DNA from: JAWOHX01 sp046484975
Lineage (GTDB): Bacteria; Bacillota; Clostridia; DUPQ01
Assembly (NCBI GenBank): GCA_046484975.1
Contig: JAWOHX010000132.1
Location: 1 to 20,287 of the forward strand
Direction of reading: 5' to 3'
Length of the DNA stretch: 20,287 bases
Below, piece by piece: positions 1 through 6,598 of this stretch (position 1 is its first letter; each line of letters starts with the position of its first letter). Made by a program: the position numbers and the translations under genes. Below the pieces are notes generated by a model. That model was not told where the DNA came from. It worked only from the letters and a program-made list of their open reading frames with translations, and did no database searches.

Positions 1-1302
1 CTGATAGTGTTGCTCCACATCAGGTGTCTCTGCCAGCGGCTGGCCCAGTATCCGTTGGGAGAGCAGGTCCCCGACCAGGGCATCCACACACATGGCCGGC
101 TTTTTCCTGCTCAGCGGGAAAAACCCTTTGTCCTTCAAAAAAAGCGACCGGTAATGATTGGCGGCCTGTTCACTGGATACCGAGGGGTCGAGACAAAGAC
201 GCTTTGCACACTCCAGTGCGACCGGAAGCAACCCCTGGTTGTAGGTGATCACATCATCATGTTCAAAGGAAAAGGTATCATACCAGGATTTGACAACATA
301 TGAATTCGGGTTTGTGTTCCGGGAATCATACCAGCCATCCCTTGTATGGTCTTTCACATAGGTCAGGGCATCCCGGGCGCGGACCAGGTCGGGATTGCCT
401 CCCCGGCAGGACAGGCGATAGGACCAAATCAAAAACAGCAGGCCGGCCTCCGCATATTTGTAGCGTTCTTCATAGACAGCGTCATAAACCTGCTGCTCCA
501 TGTCCAGAGGAAGGATCATGCTCTGCCAGAAAGCATCCCGGGTATACTGCTTGTTGGCATAATCGATCCCGGGAACAATCCAATGGTCGCTGGACCCCAC
601 TTCGTTCTTTCGGTAATGGATGTAGTTGGAGGCAAAGCACATAGAGTGGTACAGGGATGTTGCCTTGCCCCATTCTGCAGTGATCTGATCAAACAGGGTG
701 ATTCGGAATGCAGAAAGATTGTGAGCCGTGGATGTAAAGAGAATGAAATGAAAGGCATGGGTTTCTCCGTGATGCACCCGGTGATAGTATGGTTCAAATA
801 CTTTTTTCTCATTGCCGGTGGTTTCCCCGGAATCCCCGGAAGACAGCAAAAGTGTTTTTTGCCGGGGATCCAGTGTCTGGGTGGTGTAGTTGCCACAGGA
901 GGCCGGGTGGTTGCTGACCATGGCCAAAAACCCTTCCCGGAGCTTCAGTGCCACCAGCGGCACGGCCTGTTTGGTCATTTGAAGAACATGGTCCGCCGGG
1001 TCATGGGGACTTTGACGGAAAACCTCCCGTTTGCACACTTCCCCGGCAAAAGCATAGGGAATCCCGTCTTCATAGCGGCACGCCAGGGAGATATAGCAGG
1101 ATGTCTCCCGGCCGAGGCTCTGTGCCTCCACCGTCCATGCATGGCGTGTTGCTCCATTGCTGTACCGGAGGGTCACCTTGAGATCATCAACGGTCCTCTC
1201 AAGATGCGCAGGCAATGCCTCCGGATCATTGAATGCAAATACCTCCCTGCTCTCTTTTTGCGGGCGATGCAGCAGGATTTTCCATTCATACAATGCTTTC
1301 AT
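1..1302 (-). CDS. Six-hairpin glycosidase-like protein, C-terminus cut off by window edge
   Basis: An uninterrupted minus-strand frame of 434 codons runs from an ATG at 1302-1300 to base 1 with no stop. The start has a good ribosome site (AGGAG at 1314-1310, 7 nt spacer). The first ~220 residues look like a beta-rich N-terminal domain. From about residue 235 the protein turns into helices with aromatic, acidic motifs typical of (alpha/alpha)6-barrel sugar hydrolases: GIDYANKQYTRDAFW, then WYDTFSFEHDDVITYNQG. There is no signal peptide, so it is probably cytoplasmic. I do not recognise the exact family; amylo-alpha-1,6-glucosidase-like or another six-hairpin family are the options. A 56-codon frame ends 19 nt upstream, so the two may be co-transcribed. 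The gene is real with high confidence; the enzymatic role is inferred from fold-like features and from GH78 and GH172 genes elsewhere in the window. Confidence 0.7.
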   Translation of the reverse strand, partial: MKALYEWKILLHRPQKESREVFAFNDPEALPAHLERTVDDLKVTLRYSNGATRHAWTVEAQSLGRETSCYISLACRYEDGIPYAFAGEVCKREVFRQSPHDPADHVLQMTKQAVPLVALKLREGFLAMVSNHPASCGNYTTQTLDPRQKTLLLSSGDSGETTGNEKKVFEPYYHRVHHGETHAFHFILFTSTAHNLSAFRITLFDQITAEWGKATSLYHSMCFASNYIHYRKNEVGSSDHWIVPGIDYANKQYTRDAFWQSMILPLDMEQQVYDAVYEERYKYAEAGLLFLIWSYRLSCRGGNPDLVRARDALTYVKDHTRDGWYDSRNTNPNSYVVKSWYDTFSFEHDDVITYNQGLLPVALECAKRLCLDPSVSSEQAANHYRSLFLKDKGFFPLSRKKPAMCVDALVGDLLSQRILGQPLAETPDVEQHYQ

Positions 1303-1321
1303 CCGGCAACTCCTGTGAGTA

Positions 1322-1492
1322 TCATCTTTTATTCCGGCACATTGCCGAATATGGTTTATCATAACCCTCCCGGGCCACCATTTCAATATATATATCCATT
1401 GCCATCATCAAGACCTTGTTTTCCCATTCCTTTCCGCTGCCCTCAAGGTCTGGGGGAGACTTTTTCACGGGGTTTTGCAGAATCCCGCTCAT
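1322..1492 (-). CDS. Small protein of 56 aa, function unknown
   Basis: ATG at 1492-1490 and TGA at 1324-1322 enclose 56 sense codons. AAGGA at 1504-1500 lies 7 nt before the start, a usable ribosome site. The product starts MSGILQNPVK and ends SAMCRNKR. It is charged, has no membrane segment, and contains a central amphipathic stretch (KVLMMAMDIYIEMVAREGY) that could form one helix. I recognise no family. The frame sits 19 nt ahead of the glycosidase-like gene on the same strand, and otherwise its place would be an unusually long 5' leader. It also contains an ATATATATAT run, unlike the GC-rich neighbours, so it could be leader sequence and not a gene. Confidence 0.45.
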   Translation of the reverse strand: MSGILQNPVKKSPPDLEGSGKEWENKVLMMAMDIYIEMVAREGYDKPYSAMCRNKR

Positions 1493-1502
1493 AATGATTT
1501 CC

Positions 1503-1531
1503 TTGACAAGATGGAAATAGTTGCATAAAAT
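1503..1531 (+). promoter_or_regulatory. Sigma-A-type promoter of the aspartate kinase gene
   Basis: TTGACA (1503-1508) is a perfect -35 box, followed by a 17-nt spacer and TAAAAT (1526-1531) as -10. Transcription should begin near 1538, leaving a leader of about 46 nt. That is too short for a lysine riboswitch or T-box. The -35 box overlaps the ribosome site of the divergent small frame. Confidence 0.8.
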
Positions 1532-1583
1532 CGTTTTAATCAGAAAATGTATTGAAAAGTCAATGACGGAGAGGTTTCAAGGG

Positions 1584-2939
1584 ATGGTCAAGGTATCCAA
1601 GTTCGGCGGCAGCAGCCTTGCGGATGCGCCACAGATCAAAAAAGTATGTGAGATCATCACGTCCGATCCTGCGAGGACCCTGGTCATCGTCTCCGCCCCT
1701 GGAAAACGCTTCAAGGAAGACATCAAGGTCACCGACATGCTCATTTCCCTCGCCAATGCCCGGCTTTCCGGACTGGATGCCAGCGAGGAGTTCAACCATG
1801 TCATCCGCCGTTTCAGCGACATCGCCACGGAACTGGGGATGGATGGCGAAATCGTGGACATCATCAAGAAGGACATCTGGGCCAGGATGACTTCCGACAT
1901 GGGCAATACGGGGAAATACATGGACTCCATGAAGGCCAGCGGCGAAGACAACTGCGCAAAGATCATTGCCCGCTACCTGAAGGACCACGGGCATGATGCC
2001 AGATACATCCATCCCGGGGAAGCGGGACTGCTGCTCAGTGAGGAATACGGCAACGCCCAGGTCCTGCCTGAATCCTACGAGAACCTGGCCAGGTTGAAGC
2101 TCATCGGAGGCATCAAGATATTCCCCGGCTTCTTCGGCTACTCCGAACACGGGGATGTGGTGACCCTGCCCCGGGGGGGCTCCGATGTCACCGGCTCCAT
2201 CCTGGCCGCCGCCGTGGAGGCGGATGTCTATGAGAATTTCACGGATGTGGACAATGTGTTCTCCGTAAATCCCGGCCTGGTGAAAAACCCGGTGTCCATC
2301 AGCCACATGACCTACAAGGAGATGCGGGAACTCTCCTACGCCGGGTTCGGCGTATTCCATGAGGAAGCCCTGACCCCGGTCTATTACAAGGACATACCCG
2401 TCCATATCAAGAACACCAACAACCCCTCGGCCCCGGGCACCATCATCTGTGCCGACATCGACAAAAAAGGACGCAACCCCATCATCGGCATCGCCGGCGA
2501 CAAGGGTTTCTGCAGCATCTACATACGGAAATACCTGATGAACCGGGAAATCGGTTTCGGACGCAAGCTCCTTGGGATCCTGGAGGAGGAACGCATACCC
2601 TACGAGCACATGCCTTCCGGAATCGACGACATCTCCGTGATCATCCGGGAAAAGTTCATCACCCCGGACAAGGAAAGAAGGGTCTTTGAGAGAATCAAGA
2701 CCCAGCTGAATGCGGACGGTGTGGAAATCACACATGGACAGGCGCTGGTGATGCTGGTGGGAGAAGGCTGCCTGGATGATTCCTCCACCCTCTCGAAAGC
2801 CAGCGCAGCCTTCCAAAAATCAGGAATCAAAATCAAGATGATCAACCAGGGTTCTTCAAAGGTCAGCATCATGTTCGGCATGGATGAGAAGTATTACGAA
2901 GAAGCAATCCGCTCCCTCTACCGGACTTTTTTCACCTAG
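1584..2939 (+). CDS. lysC: Aspartate kinase, monofunctional, with C-terminal ACT domains
   Basis: Catalyses ATP-dependent phosphorylation of L-aspartate to 4-phosphoaspartate, the first step towards lysine, threonine, methionine and diaminopimelate; cytoplasmic. The product is 451 aa. The kinase domain (about 1-295) shows KFGGSS at 6-11, PRGGSDVTGS around 197-205 and TDVDNVFSVNP around 220-230. Two ACT domains follow (about 303-370 and 385-450, including INQGSSKVSIMFGM), the usual site of feedback inhibition by lysine or threonine. I chose the ATG at 1584 because GGAGAGG (1568-1574) lies 9 nt upstream and the protein then begins MVKVSKFGG like the family. A TTG at 1521 in the same frame lies inside the promoter. 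No other lysine or threonine gene is nearby. lysC is the general name; which isozyme it is cannot be told. Confidence 0.95.
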   Translation: MVKVSKFGGSSLADAPQIKKVCEIITSDPARTLVIVSAPGKRFKEDIKVTDMLISLANARLSGLDASEEFNHVIRRFSDIATELGMDGEIVDIIKKDIWARMTSDMGNTGKYMDSMKASGEDNCAKIIARYLKDHGHDARYIHPGEAGLLLSEEYGNAQVLPESYENLARLKLIGGIKIFPGFFGYSEHGDVVTLPRGGSDVTGSILAAAVEADVYENFTDVDNVFSVNPGLVKNPVSISHMTYKEMRELSYAGFGVFHEEALTPVYYKDIPVHIKNTNNPSAPGTIICADIDKKGRNPIIGIAGDKGFCSIYIRKYLMNREIGFGRKLLGILEEERIPYEHMPSGIDDISVIIREKFITPDKERRVFERIKTQLNADGVEITHGQALVMLVGEGCLDDSSTLSKASAAFQKSGIKIKMINQGSSKVSIMFGMDEKYYEEAIRSLYRTFFT

Positions 2940-3760
2940 TCGATGTAATCCATCAGATTTTTCGGATAGGCAACCAGTGCAGGGTCAAACCCTTCGGGGC
3001 CCCGGTATTGTTTGCTGGTTATTCCCCGGTTCAGGTAAAGGACCGCATCCCTTGGGCAGAAATTCACGCATCTGGTGCACCAGATGCAATCCCCGTTCAT
3101 CCTGGCCTTGCCTTCTGAAATCACGATGTTCCCGGTAGGACAAATCTGGACACAACGCATGCAACCGATGCACTTCTCCGGGTCGATGCTCAGGTAATCG
3201 TTCCTCTTCCGTGAGAAGAGCCTTCTGTAAAAAGGTCTCTGCAGCAGGCCGAGAAAACTGCCCCATGGGGTATGTCCCTGCTTCCTTCCTTTTCCCAGGT
3301 GAATGTTCATGGCGGCCCTTCGGATGGTCCCCATGGCCTTTTCCTGGATTCTTCCCATTCTCTCCCTGCTGTATGAGGTCAGGTTCGGGATGTTGTTGGG
3401 CATGTTCACATGAAAGGCATGTATAAGCACATATCCCTTGTCGTTCAGGATGCCTGCGCAGAAAGATGCCCCGTTGCCTGAGAACATCATCTGGGTGCAG
3501 AACACCGCCACATCCCGGGTCGGGCTGGCCACAGGAAGCAGTCGGATGAAATCCTCCATGATCTTGGGCATGTCCGACCCATAGACCGGATAACCCAAGA
3601 CCAGCAGGTCCGCTTCCCTGATGTCCGTCATGTCCTCTTCCTTTACCCGTTCCACGGAAACCATGGAAACCTCATGATGAAGGGACAGTTCCTCCTTCAG
3701 GCGTTCTCCCGCCCACCAGGTGTTTCCTGTCCCGGAAAAAACAATGATCTTGATTCTCAT
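2936..3760 (-). CDS. EFR1-type flavodoxin-ferredoxin fusion protein
   Basis: A 274-aa electron-transfer protein. Residues 1 to about 150 are flavodoxin-like with the FMN phosphate loop SGTGNT at 9-14. The C-terminus carries two 4Fe-4S clusters of bacterial ferredoxin type: C197-C200-C203-C207 (CIGCMRCVQICP) and C225-C228-C231-C235 (CIWCTRCVNFCP). This layout matches the EFR1 family; partners are usually unknown. It is the last gene of the redox operon, 54 nt after the flavoprotein gene, so it may pass electrons to one of the upstream reductases (inference). The ATG at 3760 gives the usual family start but has only a weak ribosome site (AAAGAGA). A GTG at 3775 is the alternative, with AGGAG 15 nt ahead, which is rather far. 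Its stop codon overlaps that of the convergent aspartate kinase gene. Confidence 0.88.
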   Translation of the reverse strand: MRIKIIVFSGTGNTWWAGERLKEELSLHHEVSMVSVERVKEEDMTDIREADLLVLGYPVYGSDMPKIMEDFIRLLPVASPTRDVAVFCTQMMFSGNGASFCAGILNDKGYVLIHAFHVNMPNNIPNLTSYSRERMGRIQEKAMGTIRRAAMNIHLGKGRKQGHTPWGSFLGLLQRPFYRRLFSRKRNDYLSIDPEKCIGCMRCVQICPTGNIVISEGKARMNGDCIWCTRCVNFCPRDAVLYLNRGITSKQYRGPEGFDPALVAYPKNLMDYID

Positions 3761-3814
3761 AGTTGTCTCTTTCACAATGTCCGGTGGCCGCTCCTAAAAA
3801 GCCGCCTTCTCGGT

Positions 3815-5809
3815 TCATTTCACGATTTCCCCACGCCTGTATGCGTTCCAGACGTTCTCGAACCAGTTGTCCTCCCTGGGGATGGGCCGTATGTCCTCCC
3901 ACTCTGTCCGGACTGTCACCTGGTCATCCTCTGTCTCCAACCATACCACCAGGGCCTTTTTCAGCAATTCCCCTTCGTCCAGGGAAAAACGGAAGGTCTC
4001 GGACAGTTTCTGGATCGGCAGGATCCCTTCTTCATCCCTGACAAGATAGGACCCCCTGGACCGTCCGCCGCTGCGGATGTATTCCCGGATGGCATGCAAA
4101 TAGACAATCTGCGTGAGGAGCATGTCCCTGTTCTTGAATGCCTCCGAGAGTTCCATGGCGCTTTCCACCCGGGTGTTTTCCTCGAAATGCCGGTAGTCCT
4201 CCAGGCACTCGGCAATGGCTTTGTCGATTTCCTCCATTGACCGGATATGGGCGCCCGCCCGGGTCATCCTGGCTTGCATCCGGAGCCTGTCCCCGATGAC
4301 GGTGGAATCCTTGTTTCCGGAAAGGAAGATTTTGGCCATGTCAAGTCTGGAAAGCACCGTATTCATGACGGTATGCACAAAATCCTCCGTGTCCAGGGGT
4401 TTTTTCGTATAATTGACGGCGATGTACTGGGCAGCCCTCATGGAGCCTACCTGGCTGGAGTTCAGGGCGCTCCCCCCCGGCCGGTAGACACCGAAGCTGC
4501 CGTTGACCTCCCCCACCGGAAAGAGATGGCGGACATTACTCTCATACCAGATGTCCCCCTTGAGCCCACCATTGTTGTGCTGTGCGCAGACGGCAATTTC
4601 AAGGCATTCCCGGGTCAGGTCGATGCCATTGTTCTTGTACAGGTCGATGGCGGGCTGGTTCATATGGGCAAGCCTCTGGATGGGAGTCCCGAAAAGAGCC
4701 TTGGAATTCTCCAGGTACCTGTGGCTTTCCTCACCAAGCAGGGACCAGTCGAACCCGCCACCCTTCATGCTGCGGGAGGGATTCCGGAGAAAGTCCATGT
4801 AGACCCTCCTGCCCTTGATCTGAGTCTCGTTGTAGACCAGGATGTCCACCAGGGAGGAGCCGTAATTCTCGATTTTCCTGGGGTCGAAGGGCCACTGGTA
4901 GCCTTTCAGGAAGATGGCGTCCAGCATTTTTCCCGTGTCTTCGAAATATTCATCCAGGAATTCCTGTTCGTCGTTGCCGTCCTTGTCCGTGGACACATAC
5001 CGCGGGATGACCTGCTGATATGTCCCGGACAGGTTCCACCGGAATTTGATGGAGGCGATGCCATACTGGGATTCGGTGAGATTGATGCCCCTGGCCCCTG
5101 CCTCGTAGGCGATGCCGGACATTCCTGTGTGGCTCTCAGGGTACACGCTGGTGAGATAGATGCCCGCAGGCCCCCCCGTGGCATAGACGACATTGGTGCA
5201 GTTGAAGAGGGTGAACCCGTGGTTTTCCTCGTTCTGTTTCCCCGTGTCCATGGCCAGCAGGCCCACGGCCTGGTCATCCTTTGTGAGGATGGCCACCACC
5301 ACGAACCCGTCGAATATCTTGATCCCCTTGTTCTTGATCTGAACCTCCAGTTTTTCAGTCATGAACCTGGAGGTGAGAGGGCCTGCGGAAGTGGCCCGCT
5401 GCCGGGGGTCGTGGTCCGTCTTGTATCCAATGTACTCCCCGTATCTGTTGTGGGGGAAAGGCACGCCGATGGATGCCAGCTTGTAGAACCCCTTGGCAGA
5501 CATCGCAGCCTCCACCAGGGCGATGTCCCCGTGCATGGACCCTCCCTTGAAAAGGGTCTCGGCCATTTCATAAACCGAGTCAGGCACATCCCCGGACAAA
5601 GTGAGCTTGTAATAGGTCTGCTTGTCCGATCCTGTGTTCCTGGAGGTACCCATGTTGATGCCTTCCGTGACGATGGCGATGTCCCTTTGTCCCAGGTCGT
5701 AGAGATTGTCTGCCGCGTTGTATCCGGCAACCCCGGTACCCACCACCACGGTATTGAGGCTGTACATGTCGATGCTGATGTTGTTGATGACGATACGTTC
5801 CTTGTTCAT
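3815..5809 (-). CDS. FAD-dependent oxidoreductase of the fumarate reductase / L-aspartate oxidase superfamily
   Basis: A 664-aa flavoprotein. The Rossmann FAD site is VVVGTGVAG at 21-29; YATGGPAGIY at 209-218 and HNNGG at 411-415 are further superfamily motifs. FPVGEVNGSFGVYRPGGSALN (430-450) corresponds to the FAD-contacting GE..G...NRL..NSL region of SdhA/FrdA/NadB, and R443 is a candidate active-site arginine. A helical segment (about 470-580) and an extra C-terminal part of about 75 residues follow. It has no heme domain, FMN-attachment domain or signal peptide, so it is cytoplasmic and needs an outside electron partner. It probably reduces or forms a C=C bond next to a carbonyl or carboxylate (inference). 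Start: ATG 5809 preceded by AGGAGG (5820-5815); that site overlaps the stop codon of the SDR gene, so translation is coupled. The substrate cannot be told. Confidence 0.9.
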   Translation of the reverse strand: MNKERIVINNISIDMYSLNTVVVGTGVAGYNAADNLYDLGQRDIAIVTEGINMGTSRNTGSDKQTYYKLTLSGDVPDSVYEMAETLFKGGSMHGDIALVEAAMSAKGFYKLASIGVPFPHNRYGEYIGYKTDHDPRQRATSAGPLTSRFMTEKLEVQIKNKGIKIFDGFVVVAILTKDDQAVGLLAMDTGKQNEENHGFTLFNCTNVVYATGGPAGIYLTSVYPESHTGMSGIAYEAGARGINLTESQYGIASIKFRWNLSGTYQQVIPRYVSTDKDGNDEQEFLDEYFEDTGKMLDAIFLKGYQWPFDPRKIENYGSSLVDILVYNETQIKGRRVYMDFLRNPSRSMKGGGFDWSLLGEESHRYLENSKALFGTPIQRLAHMNQPAIDLYKNNGIDLTRECLEIAVCAQHNNGGLKGDIWYESNVRHLFPVGEVNGSFGVYRPGGSALNSSQVGSMRAAQYIAVNYTKKPLDTEDFVHTVMNTVLSRLDMAKIFLSGNKDSTVIGDRLRMQARMTRAGAHIRSMEEIDKAIAECLEDYRHFEENTRVESAMELSEAFKNRDMLLTQIVYLHAIREYIRSGGRSRGSYLVRDEEGILPIQKLSETFRFSLDEGELLKKALVVWLETEDDQVTVRTEWEDIRPIPREDNWFENVWNAYRRGEIVK

Positions 5810-5819
5810 TTTCTCCTCC

Positions 5820-6596
5820 TTAAAGCCTGCGGATATGGAAACCGCCGTCGATGTTGACGACCTCACCCGTGGAATAGCTGAACTTGTCCATGCAGAAGGC
5901 GGATACCGCGTTGGCGATGTCCTCGGGATAGCCCCAGCGCTTAATGGGAAGAAGCCCTTCCCCGATGAGCTTGTCGTACTTCTCCTTGACCACCTCGGTC
6001 ATGGGAGTGTAGATGATGCCGGGCCTGATCTCATAGACATAGACACCATGCTCCGCCAGCCGGTCCGCGAACAGCGTGGTAAGCATGCTGATGCCTGCTT
6101 TTGAAATGCAGTATTCCCCTCTCGCGGGGGAGGATGTATAGGAAGACATGGAAGCGATGTTGATGATCTTGGGCCGGTAGTCCTCGATTTTCCCAGTCAG
6201 TTCCAGCATGCGGTTGGCCACCGCCTGGGTCAGGAACAGGGTTCCTTTCAAGTTGATGTCCATGACGAAGTCATAGCTTTCCTCGGTCATCTGCAGGATG
6301 TCGGTGCGCACCTTGGGGGCGACGCCGGCGTTGTTGACCAGGACGTCGATCCTGCCGAATTTCTCCATGATGTGTGTGACCACACGCTCCCTGCTCTCCT
6401 TGTCAGTGATGTCCCCGTTCAGGTACAGGACCTGGCTTCCCGTTTCCTCGACGGCCCTGATGTTCCCACTGACATCCTCATATTTCAGCACATCCATGAT
6501 GGCGATGTCAAAACCATCCTGTGCCAGCTGCAATGCGATTCCGTTGCCAATGCCCCTTGCTGCGCCTGTGACCAGTGCGACTCTTTTCCGGGTCAT
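5820..6596 (-). CDS. Short-chain dehydrogenase/reductase (FabG-like SDR)
   Basis: A 258-aa classical SDR: NAD(P)-dependent interconversion of a carbonyl and an alcohol, cytoplasmic. TGAARGIG (10-17) is the cofactor loop, NNAG (88-91) the structural motif, and Ser149, Tyr162 and Lys166 (GEYCISK) form the catalytic set with Asn115. The C-terminus has the common STGEVVNIDGG. D35 after the second strand suggests an NAD(H) preference (inference). I prefer the ATG at 6596, 9 nt after AGGAGG. The ATG at 6602, in an ATGA overlap with the preceding stop codon, is possible but its spacer is only 3 nt. It lies between an OYE-type enzyme and a fumarate-reductase-like flavoprotein, so it probably handles a ring ketone or alcohol of the same substrate instead of serving fatty-acid synthesis; no fab genes are near. 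Confidence 0.92.
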   Translation of the reverse strand: MTRKRVALVTGAARGIGNGIALQLAQDGFDIAIMDVLKYEDVSGNIRAVEETGSQVLYLNGDITDKESRERVVTHIMEKFGRIDVLVNNAGVAPKVRTDILQMTEESYDFVMDINLKGTLFLTQAVANRMLELTGKIEDYRPKIINIASMSSYTSSPARGEYCISKAGISMLTTLFADRLAEHGVYVYEIRPGIIYTPMTEVVKEKYDKLIGEGLLPIKRWGYPEDIANAVSAFCMDKFSYSTGEVVNIDGGFHIRRL

Positions 6597-6598
6597 GA

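Noticed and set aside
1385..1396. ATATATATAT run as a repeat or promoter element
   Set aside because: Too short to be a repeat array, with no -35 partner; it lies in the proposed small coding frame.
346..1494. A 382-codon plus-strand frame
   Set aside because: It is antisense to the glycosidase-like frame and the small frame, has no ribosome site and its translation has no family pattern; the minus strand is the coding one.
1532..1583. Lysine riboswitch or T-box before aspartate kinase
   Set aside because: The promoter leaves a leader of only about 46 nt, too short for either element.
1560..2816. A 418-codon minus-strand frame antisense to aspartate kinase
   Set aside because: The plus strand encodes an unmistakable aspartate kinase; the antisense frame follows from GC-rich third positions.
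4247..5857. A 536-codon plus-strand frame opposite the flavoprotein gene
   Set aside because: Low-complexity shadow translation with no motif; the minus strand has clear FAD motifs.
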